DNA of 29,580 nucleotides from Chitinophagales bacterium (lineage in GTDB: Bacteria; Bacteroidota; Bacteroidia; Chitinophagales; Chitinophagaceae): contig JAATGW010000794.1 of the NCBI GenBank assembly GCA_015654495.1, forward strand, positions 1 to 29,580, written 5' to 3'. Of the stretch, positions 8,332 through 14,574 are shown in pieces; within the stretch, counting starts at the first letter, position 1, and each line of letters begins with the position of its first letter. Position numbers and translations under genes: made by a program. The notes below the pieces were generated by a model that saw only the letters and a program-made list of their open reading frames with translations, did not search any database and was not told the DNA's origin.

Positions 8332-8781
8332 ATGCCGTTTGTAAAAGTCTATTTGCATACTGTGTGGAGTACAAAATACAGGGAACCATTTCTGGAAAAT
8401 ATAAACCTGCGTGCTGCTATGTGGGAACATATCAGATCCAATGCCAGAAAGAATAATATTTTCATTGACACCATAAATGGCTATGCGGAACATTGTCATT
8501 GTCTGATATCATTGGGGAATGAACAGACAATTAGTAAGAGCATGCAATTGATAAAAGGGGAGTCTGCTTTCTGGTTCAATAAACAAAAGCTTATCAAAGA
8601 TAAGTTGCAATGGCAGGACGAATATTTTGCAATTTCTGTATCAGAATCGGTGCTGGAAAGGACAAGAAACTATATCCGCAATCAGGAGGAACATCATAAG
8701 AAAAAATCTTTCCAGCAGGAATATGATGATTTTTTAAAAACTTATAATTTTGACACGAACAGGAATTTGTTCCTGCCTTGA
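8332..8781 (+). CDS. Y1 (HUH) tyrosine transposase, IS200/RAYT-like
   Basis: A 149-residue single-domain Y1 transposase. The HUH metal-binding motif is H54-C55-H56 in AEHCHCLISL. The likely catalytic tyrosine is Tyr114 in NYIRNQEEHH, the YIxxQxxHH form common in this subfamily. The N-terminus (MPFVKVYLHTVWSTK) is typical. Length matches the family, and no frameshift or missing motif is seen, so it may be active. These enzymes nick and join single-stranded DNA at hairpins. Here hairpin motifs flank the gene on both sides, with motif D only 3 bp after the stop. This favours a REP-associated (RAYT) type over a free IS200/IS605 element. No accessory tnpB or RNA gene is seen beside it. Confidence 0.9.
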   Translation: MPFVKVYLHTVWSTKYREPFLENINLRAAMWEHIRSNARKNNIFIDTINGYAEHCHCLISLGNEQTISKSMQLIKGESAFWFNKQKLIKDKLQWQDEYFAISVSESVLERTRNYIRNQEEHHKKKSFQQEYDDFLKTYNFDTNRNLFLP

Positions 8782-8782
8782 T

Positions 8783-8845
8783 TTGGCTAAAGCCTTCACT
8801 GATTTATTTTATATTCCTCCAGCTGAAGCTGGAGGCAATTGAAAA
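8783..8845. repeat. motifs D and A, copy 2
   Basis: GGCT-AA-AGCC (8785-8794), a short T-rich spacer, and the hairpin CCTCCAGCT-GA-AGCTGGAGG (8816-8835) ending in CAATTG. It matches 9125-9187 closely over about 60 bp. It begins right after the transposase stop and could serve as its terminator. Confidence 0.7.
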
Positions 8846-9002
8846 ATACAATAGATGCTATGAGGTTGAAGATTGGGAGAGCTTGAAATAAAATTTAGTT
8901 CCAACTTGAAGGCAGTTAAAGAAATAAATCAGCTTTGAATTAGAGAGATCGCTCCTGAGTTTAAATATTGAAATTTAATTGATGCATCTTATTTAGCTGT
9001 TG

Positions 9003-9117
9003 CGGATTTAGATTTGAATTCCTGCCTTTTTCAATTGCCACTGGCTTCAGCCAGTGGATCAGAATTGCAGAATGCCATTGGCTTTAGCCAAATTTTTGAT
9101 CTTGGAATAAAATCAAA
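9003..9117. repeat. motifs B and C, copy 2 (long direct repeat)
   Basis: Contains hairpin B (CCACTGGCT-TC-AGCCAGTGG, 9038-9057) and hairpin C (TTGGCT-TT-AGCCAA, 9078-9091). The whole ~115-bp stretch recurs at 9353-9466. From hairpin B to GATC after hairpin C the two copies are nearly identical. Confidence 0.75.
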
Positions 9118-9124
9118 AATATTG

Positions 9125-9187
9125 TTTGGCTAAAGCCTTCATTGATTTATTTTATATTCCTCCAGCTAAGGCTGGAGGCAATTGAGA
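9125..9187. repeat. motifs D and A, copy 3
   Basis: Carries GGCT-AA-AGCC and hairpin CCTCCAGC-TAAG-GCTGGAGG (9159-9178), then CAATTGAGAAATGCAG. It is close to 8783-8845. Its downstream 60 bp also resembles the stretch after hairpin A copy 1, down to TTTCTTTTATAAA. Confidence 0.7.
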
Positions 9188-9352
9188 AATGCAGTTTCCT
9201 ATTTTCTCCATCCAGGCGATAGAGAAAATTTTTCTTTTATAAAGATCGGAGCACTGGAAAAGCCGCAATAGAATTTTTCAACTGATGGCTTTTAATGAAA
9301 TGAAATATTTTTTAAATTTTTTCAGCCGATCCCGAACATTATATATCGGATT

Positions 9353-9505
9353 CGGATTCAGATTTGATTTGTTGCTTTTTCAATTGCCACTGGCTTCAGC
9401 CAGTGGATCAGAATTGCAGAATGCCATTGGCTTTAGCCAAATTTTTGATCCTGGAATAAGATCAAATCCATTGCCCGGCCAGAGCCTTTCATTTATTAAC
9501 ATAAA
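9353..9505. repeat. motifs B and C, copy 3, with degenerate D
   Basis: Hairpin B at 9387-9406 and hairpin C at 9427-9440 repeat those of copy 2 at an offset of 349 bp. At the same offset, 9474-9486 (CCCGGCCAGAGCC) aligns with motif D of copy 3 but has lost much of its symmetry. The array ends before the oxidoreductase stop at 9548. Confidence 0.65.
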
Positions 9506-9547
9506 CCGACAGTTCAGTTCGCAGGAATTATTTCTTCGGGCTTGGTT

Positions 9548-10663
9548 TTATTTGAGCATTACTTTTTTACCTGTCTTTGCAGCTTCAAAAATTGCATCGA
9601 TGATTATCATGTCGCGCAATCCTTCTTCCCCATCCACAGGTACTACAGGTTTTTTCCCCTGAAGAATTATTGCAGACATTTCTTCCATCTGCACTGTTTG
9701 ATGAGTGACATGTGGAAGGTTCAATTCACCTTTATTGGTCCTGCCTTTTATTGGTCCATAACCAGTTGATGGCTGCATTTCAGCAAATCCTTTTTCTCCA
9801 TTCAGGTAGAACTTATCAAGGCCATTCATACTGTATGTGGACAAACAGGAAGCAACAGCGCCGCTGGGGAATCCCATCTGAAACTGTATTGTTTCATCCA
9901 CTCCCTCTTTGAATTTCACCGGATCGGTTTTGGTTTCCTGAGCTGTGATCCAGATAGGCTCTTCACCTATCATATACCTTGCGCCGTTAATTGAATAAAT
10001 TCCGATATCCATCATAGCACCGCCGCCGGCAAGTTTTTTATTTAAGCGCCATTGGGTAGGATCGCCAATCCTGAATCCGCTAAGACCCTGGAAAAAATAA
10101 ATTTTACCTAATTCACCGGAAGTACGCATTCTTATCACTTCAAGTGTGTTGGCTTCAAAATGCATTCGGTATCCTACCAATAATTTTACATTTGCTTTCT
10201 TACAGGCTTCCACCATTTCACGTGCTTCTGCAGCATTCACCGCCATAGGTTTTTCTGAAATGGCATGTTTGCCCGCTTTTGCCACCCGGATCACCTGGTC
10301 TTTATGTAAACCATTTGGTGTAATAACATATATGGCGTCGATATCAGGATTGTTTTTTACCTGGTCAAAGTTTTCATAGTTGTAGCAATTCTTTTCCGGG
10401 ATGCCGTATTTTTCCTGCCAGGCTTTTATTTTAGATGGCGTGCCACTGATCGCACCAGTGAGTTTTGCAGCTTTACATGCTACCATGGCATCAGCAACAC
10501 GTGTTCCATAACTGCCAAGGCCCATAATGGCTACTTTCAAAACAGGACCGTCATAAGGTTTATCGTTTTTATTTTTTGTTTCAGCGCTTGCATGTTCAGT
10601 AAAAAAAGGAAGCGCAATAGCAGAGGCGGTGAGTTTCTGTAAAAAATCACGACGGGAATTCAT
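9548..10663 (-). CDS. Tat-exported Gfo/Idh/MocA family oxidoreductase
   Basis: A 371-residue NAD(P)-dependent oxidoreductase of the glucose-fructose oxidoreductase type. The N-terminus MNSRRDFLQKL plus a hydrophobic run is a twin-arginine signal. The cofactor is therefore probably bound before export, as in Zymomonas GFOR. A Rossmann fold follows (AIMGLGSYGTRVADAM, about residues 45-60), then the family EKP motif with Lys138 (SEKPMA). The C-terminal domain includes GGGAMMDIGIYSINGARY. The reaction is probably oxidation or reduction of a sugar or cyclitol in the periplasm; the substrate cannot be read from sequence. It is a paralogue of the protein at 26071-27174, sharing gene length, YNYENFDQ/YNYGNFDQ and the C-terminal layout. 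It appears monocistronic, with the hairpin array downstream. Confidence 0.9.
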   Translation of the reverse strand: MNSRRDFLQKLTASAIALPFFTEHASAETKNKNDKPYDGPVLKVAIMGLGSYGTRVADAMVACKAAKLTGAISGTPSKIKAWQEKYGIPEKNCYNYENFDQVKNNPDIDAIYVITPNGLHKDQVIRVAKAGKHAISEKPMAVNAAEAREMVEACKKANVKLLVGYRMHFEANTLEVIRMRTSGELGKIYFFQGLSGFRIGDPTQWRLNKKLAGGGAMMDIGIYSINGARYMIGEEPIWITAQETKTDPVKFKEGVDETIQFQMGFPSGAVASCLSTYSMNGLDKFYLNGEKGFAEMQPSTGYGPIKGRTNKGELNLPHVTHQTVQMEEMSAIILQGKKPVVPVDGEEGLRDMIIIDAIFEAAKTGKKVMLK

Positions 10664-10880
10664 ATGTGCAGAAGGATTTTTGAATGATGATTGGAAACTT
10701 ATCCGGGTTAAGATAATGAAAAATGAGGATTTGAATCGAATTCAACAAGAGTAGGAGTGAAGAACCTGGATCGGAAATCTCTATGCAGCTGCAGCTTTTA
10801 AATTTAAACCTCAGTTGAAAACCGGAAAAATAATTTCTCCAAAATGCTAAAATATTTAGTAAAATGGTATAACTTTGATT

Positions 10881-11099
10881 ATGCCTTATTATTTCATAAC
10901 TCTGAAATTGAAAAACAGGATGCCGGTTCAGGTTATTCGTGAGTATACGGACACGAATCTTGAAATTGTTTTTCAGAAACTGCACTATAAAGCAGAAGAG
11001 AAATATGGCCGCGACCTGCTTTATTTTAATTGTATGACATTAAGTAAACAGTCGCCGGAAGCAAAAGCTTATATAGAGAGAAAGATGAAGAAACGCTAA
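10881..11099 (+). CDS. small conserved-looking protein of unknown function
   Basis: A 72-residue basic protein starting MPYYFITLKLKNRMPV. It has a beta-strand-like start and a helical middle (EIVFQKLHYKAEEKYG), and ends in a Lys/Arg-rich tail. No signal peptide, membrane helix or recognisable motif. The ATG at 10881 is preferred over a TTG at 10875. A TAACTTTG box at 10870-10877 looks like a -7 element, but it is too close to serve this ATG, so either translation starts at ATG 10920 or the match is chance. The TAA stop lies inside the left arm of a perfect palindrome. It converges on the DsrE-like gene. The composition looks coding; no function is proposed. Confidence 0.55.
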   Translation: MPYYFITLKLKNRMPVQVIREYTDTNLEIVFQKLHYKAEEKYGRDLLYFNCMTLSKQSPEAKAYIERKMKKR

Positions 11100-11139
11100 C
11101 GTTCAACGTTTAACGTTTTACGTTAAACGTTGAACGTTA
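11097..11139. repeat. dispersed ACGTTCAACG palindrome, copy 2, likely bidirectional terminator
   Basis: Arms TAACGTTCAACGTTTAACGT (11097-11116) and its exact reverse complement (11120-11139) are 20 bp each around a TTT loop. It fills the gap between two convergent stops, overlapping the TAA of the small gene and ending 4 bp before the stop of the DsrE-like gene. A hairpin this strong at such a junction would probably end transcripts from both sides. Confidence 0.75.
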
Positions 11140-11143
11140 ATTA

Positions 11144-11554
11144 TCAGAATCCCGCTTTAATATAGGTCCAGCCTTCTTCCTGTTTCGAAGAAAGTTCAAG
11201 AAGGGCAACCGGTACCACCGTAGCCAGTGAAACCAGATCCTCCTTTTTCACATTCTGAAGTTTCATAGCATTGGCACAGGCAATAAAACTCACTTTCCCT
11301 TTTTCGGTTAATGCCTTCATCTGTGCCTCAACTGAATTTCTCCCTTTTACAAGCATAGAAAGAGCCGGACCATAACATACCACTTCCAGTTCTGCATCGG
11401 GAGCTTCATTGAGTGTGTTATTCAGCTGCTTCATCAGAATAGCCTGGTATGCCGTGTCATTTTTGGCCATATCAAAAACAATCCGGTGTTTTTTTGTTTG
11501 TGCTACCGCAACAAAGCTGATAAATAATGCTATTGCCAGCAATTGAAATTTCAT
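11144..11554 (-). CDS. exported DsrE/DsrF-like sulfur-relay protein
   Basis: A 136-residue protein with a signal peptide (residues 1-18, ending VAVAQ) and a single DsrE-like domain. Visible family features are VVCYGPALSML (Cys near residue 60) and FIACANAM with Cys93, the position expected for the sulfur-carrying cysteine. Cytosolic DsrE relatives pass persulfide sulfur between proteins. A secreted form would act in the periplasm. It is the last gene of the minus-strand run, 72 bp after the second transporter half, and this context supports a sulfane-sulfur role. Partner and exact reaction unknown. Confidence 0.8.
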   Translation of the reverse strand: MKFQLLAIALFISFVAVAQTKKHRIVFDMAKNDTAYQAILMKQLNNTLNEAPDAELEVVCYGPALSMLVKGRNSVEAQMKALTEKGKVSFIACANAMKLQNVKKEDLVSLATVVPVALLELSSKQEEGWTYIKAGF

Positions 11555-11626
11555 GATCCTTGATTTTAAAATAATTATTAATGTGTCAACCAGTGAATAC
11601 GTAAAAATAATTAACCTGCCGCTTTT

Positions 11627-12142
11627 TCAATGGGGTAATTTCACCCGAATCTTTCCATAAAACCAGGTTCCCGCAATGGCACACAGCAATGCGATAATCA
11701 TCACGGTTGTTCCTTCCCCGATCAGTGCAAAGAGAGGTCCGGGGCAAGCTCCCGTTAATGCCCAACCGAATCCGAAAAGGAGTCCTCCATAGATTTGTCC
11801 TTTGCTGAATGCGCGTTTCGGAATATGTATAGGTTCGTTATAGATAGTTTTAATCTTGAATTTTTTGAGGATCAGGATGCTGATCATTCCCGTTACCACC
11901 GCCGAGCCGATAACACCATACATATGAAAACTCTGAAGACGGAACATTTCCTGTATCCGGAACCAGCTCACCACTTCAGATTTAACCAGCACAATACCGA
12001 AAAAAATTCCTGCGACCAGGTATTTGATATTATGCCAGGGGGCATGGTGCAGGGTGGACTCATTCATTCCTGTTGAATCTTCGATACTCACTTCGAAATC
12101 GGTATGCCTGATCTTTTGCGATTCTGTATTTTCAGTTTGCAT
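11627..12142 (-). CDS. YeeE/YedE-type sulfur transporter, C-terminal half (DUF6691-like)
   Basis: A 171-residue membrane protein with about four hydrophobic segments after a polar N-terminus of about 35 residues. The motif GFGWALTGACPGP with Cys133 matches the second conserved cysteine region of YeeE/YedE (TsuA-like) thiosulfate transporters. In single-chain relatives both cysteine regions lie in one ~350-residue protein. Here the other region is in the upstream gene, so the two products probably pair. Spacing to that gene is only 9 bp, consistent with a shared transcript and stoichiometry. The ATG at 12140-12142 is the only sensible start. Confidence 0.85.
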   Translation of the reverse strand: MQTENTESQKIRHTDFEVSIEDSTGMNESTLHHAPWHNIKYLVAGIFFGIVLVKSEVVSWFRIQEMFRLQSFHMYGVIGSAVVTGMISILILKKFKIKTIYNEPIHIPKRAFSKGQIYGGLLFGFGWALTGACPGPLFALIGEGTTVMIIALLCAIAGTWFYGKIRVKLPH

Positions 12143-12151
12143 ATTTTTTAA

Positions 12152-12721
12152 TTAAAGCCGGAGCAGGATTGGAATTATAAAATTGGCAACCAGCAATCCG
12201 CCTGCCATAAAAGATATTGTAGCCACCAGCGAAGGCCATTGAAGGCTGCTCAATCCCATAATGGAATGGCCGCTTGTACAACCACCAGCATAGCGTGTGC
12301 CGAATCCAACGAGAAATCCACCGCCAACAATCATAATCAGGGATCGGACACTGAACAATTTTTGCCAGCTGAAAATTTCCGTAGGCGCCATATGATCAAA
12401 ATTTCCGATGCCTGCAGTTTTCAGATCCTGCACCAGCAAGGGATTCAGATCGATTGGTTCGCTGTTGGAAAAGAAAAGGTTCACTAATAATGCGCCGAGA
12501 ACAACACCGCCGGCAAAATACAGGTTCCAGATTTCATTTTTCCAGTTGTAATTGAAAAATGGAATATTAGTGGGAAAGCAGGCAGCGCAGATATGACGAA
12601 GACTGGAAGAAATTCCGAAGGATTTATTCCCGAGTATCAGTAAGATCGGAACTGTTAAGCCGATCAATGGCCCACCGATATACCAGGGCCAGGGCTTTGT
12701 AAATATGGAAATTAAATTCAT
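12152..12721 (-). CDS. YeeE/YedE-type sulfur transporter, N-terminal half
   Basis: A 189-residue membrane protein with about four or five hydrophobic segments. The motif GFGTRYAGGCTSGHSIMG carries Cys148, the first signature cysteine of the YeeE/YedE family. An extra Cys pair is present near residues 42-45 (HICAACFP). The related E. coli and Spirochaeta proteins move thiosulfate through a relay of conserved cysteines. It lies directly upstream of the C-terminal half and 70 bp downstream of the MBL-rhodanese gene, all on one strand. Thiosulfate or a related sulfane compound is the likely substrate; this is inference from family and context. Confidence 0.85.
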   Translation of the reverse strand: MNLISIFTKPWPWYIGGPLIGLTVPILLILGNKSFGISSSLRHICAACFPTNIPFFNYNWKNEIWNLYFAGGVVLGALLVNLFFSNSEPIDLNPLLVQDLKTAGIGNFDHMAPTEIFSWQKLFSVRSLIMIVGGGFLVGFGTRYAGGCTSGHSIMGLSSLQWPSLVATISFMAGGLLVANFIIPILLRL

Positions 12722-12791
12722 TTTTTAATGCGTGTATGCCTTTGTGTTAGTAACGCTGATTAATTTTCCCGGCAACATTGTCAATGTTTTT

Positions 12792-14216
12792 TTATTTATT
12801 CCGGGCGATTGGATAACTGGCGTCATCGGTGATTTTAAATTTACCTGTTTCCCCCATCGCTTTAAAGCCCCCGGTAATATTTACAATACCATCGTAGCCA
12901 CGGGATTTCAGGATTGATGCAAAAACCATGGACCGGTACCCGCCTGCACAATGTGCATAATAAGTCTGGTCTTTATCAAGCAACTCCATCTGTTCATTGA
13001 TATGATCCAAAGGCAGGTTCAGCGCTCCATCAACATGACCGGTTTCGAACTCAATGGGATTTCGGACATCCAGAATATGAAGCTCCGGATTATTTTCCAG
13101 TTTATCTGCAATTGATTCGGGACTTATATTTTCAATCTGATCCGTTTCTTTTCCAGCTTTGATCCAGGATTCAATTCCACCTTTCAGGTAACCGATGGTA
13201 TGATCATAGCCTACTCTTGCAAGCCTTGTGATCACTTCTTCTTCACGGCCGGGTTCATGTACAATCAGGATGGGTTGAAAAATATCAGGTATCAAGGCAC
13301 CCACCCAGGGAGCAAAACTGCCATCCAGCCCGATATTGATGGAATTTGGAATAAATGCTTTTGAAAAAACAGCAGCTTCGCGCGTGTCGAGTATGATTGC
13401 TCCGGTTTCATTGGCAGCATTTTCAAAATCATCAACGCTCAGCCCGATATTCCCGCGTTTCATTACTGCATCGATACTTTCATAACCCTGCTTATTGAGC
13501 ATCACATTTAAAGGGAAATAAGCAGGAGGGGGGAGTAACCCATCTGTGACTTCTTTTATAAATTCATCACGGGTCATGTTTGCGCGTAAGGCATAGTTGT
13601 GTTTTTTTTGATTGCCAAGTGTGTCACTGGTTTCTTTACTCATGTTTTTACCGCAGGCACTACCCGCACCATGAGCCGGATAAACGATAATATCATCGGG
13701 TAGTGTCATTATTTTTTTTCGGATTGAATCGAAGAGCATGCCTGCCAGTTCTTCCTGGGTAAGGGATGTTGCTTTTTGCGCGAGATCCGGCCGGCCTACA
13801 TCACCGATAAACAAGGTATCTCCGGAAAAAATGGCTGTTTCTTTTCCGTTCTCATCCATCAATAAATAACAGCTGCTCTCCAAGGTATGACCCGGCGTAT
13901 GTAATACTTTAAAACTCGCTTTTCCAAAATGCAGTATTTCTCCATCCTGCGCGATATAAGCATCAAAAGAAGGATTGGCTGTGGGACCGTAAACGATCGG
14001 AGCACCTGTATTTTTTGAAAGATCAAGATGACCCGAAACAAAGTCTGCGTGAAAATGCGTTTCCAGAACGTATTTTATTTTTGCATTGTTCAGTTTAGCC
14101 TTCCGGATATACGGGTAAACTTCACGCAAAGGGTCTATTACCACTGCTTCACCATCACTTTCAATATAATATGCGCCCTGAGCAAGGCAGCCGGTATATA
14201 TCTGTTCAATTTTCAT
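12792..14216 (-). CDS. MBL-fold hydrolase fused to two rhodanese domains (persulfide-dioxygenase-like)
   Basis: A 474-residue fusion, probably cytosolic since no signal peptide is seen. Residues 1-245 form a metallo-beta-lactamase fold of the ETHE1/glyoxalase-II-like group, with THFHADFVSGH (His54, His56, Asp58, His63) and later SGDTLFIGDVGRPD and YPAHGAGS. Rhodanese domain 1 (about 260-360) has HEPGRE at 320-325 where the catalytic cysteine loop would be, so it is probably inactive. Rhodanese domain 2 (about 370-465) has HCAGGYRS with Cys423 and looks active. ETHE1-type enzymes oxidise glutathione persulfide to sulfite, and rhodaneses move sulfane sulfur. It leads the run with two transporter halves and a DsrE-like protein. 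The start follows from the conserved MKIEQIYTGCLAQ N-terminus. Confidence 0.88.
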   Translation of the reverse strand: MKIEQIYTGCLAQGAYYIESDGEAVVIDPLREVYPYIRKAKLNNAKIKYVLETHFHADFVSGHLDLSKNTGAPIVYGPTANPSFDAYIAQDGEILHFGKASFKVLHTPGHTLESSCYLLMDENGKETAIFSGDTLFIGDVGRPDLAQKATSLTQEELAGMLFDSIRKKIMTLPDDIIVYPAHGAGSACGKNMSKETSDTLGNQKKHNYALRANMTRDEFIKEVTDGLLPPPAYFPLNVMLNKQGYESIDAVMKRGNIGLSVDDFENAANETGAIILDTREAAVFSKAFIPNSINIGLDGSFAPWVGALIPDIFQPILIVHEPGREEEVITRLARVGYDHTIGYLKGGIESWIKAGKETDQIENISPESIADKLENNPELHILDVRNPIEFETGHVDGALNLPLDHINEQMELLDKDQTYYAHCAGGYRSMVFASILKSRGYDGIVNITGGFKAMGETGKFKITDDASYPIARNK

Positions 14217-14574
14217 TTTGCTTTTTAATATGTGCCGGAATTTTTTAATAACAGGTATGGCAGTCAGGTGCTAAGCATACAACAGAATCACTATTTGCCT
14301 TAGTTTAGAAACTGTATCAACACTAATTCCGGACGAATTTCCATTCCAAATTAATTTACCGGTTGGTAATATCGCTGTACAATTTACGTTTTATCAGATC
14401 ATACTGGTAACCACGATTTAATACTGCCGGGAATTTCAGTCCAATTATTTTTTGACAGGGCGTTTTAGCATAATTGATTGTAAAATCCCTGAACAAATGA
14501 TATCAGAACTAAAATTTTGGTTGTTAAGGTAGTATATTGTATTTCGCAAGGGCTAACCTGAATTCCTGCTGATT
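14217..14574. other. 358-bp divergent intergenic region
   Basis: Separates the sulfur operon (-) from the giant surface-protein gene (+) and must hold both promoters. TTTTGG near 14515 with TATTTCG near 14540 is only a loose match to the Bacteroidota promoter pattern for the plus gene. I found no convincing minus-strand match, no gene and no strong hairpin. Confidence 0.4.

Larger units (their letters stand above)
8022..9505. mobile_element. REP-like hairpin array carrying a Y1 transposase
   Basis: An imperfect tandem array built from four short palindromic motifs surrounds the transposase gene. A is CCTCCAGC/GCTGGAGG, B is CCACTGGCT/AGCCAGTGG, C is TTGGCT/AGCCAA, and D is GGCT-AA-AGCC. Observed order: A-B, transposase, D-A-B-C, D-A-B-C, degenerate D. 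Equivalent motifs lie 342-350 bp apart. Stretches between A and B have diverged more than the hairpins. This is the arrangement expected of REP-associated tyrosine transposases and their target palindromes. No clear target-site duplication was found, so exact ends are uncertain. Confidence 0.65.

Noticed and set aside
9285..9662. 125-codon plus-strand frame across the hairpin array
   Set aside because: It reads through hairpins B and C and then antisense to the oxidoreductase 3' end. Its composition follows the repeats, not a protein.
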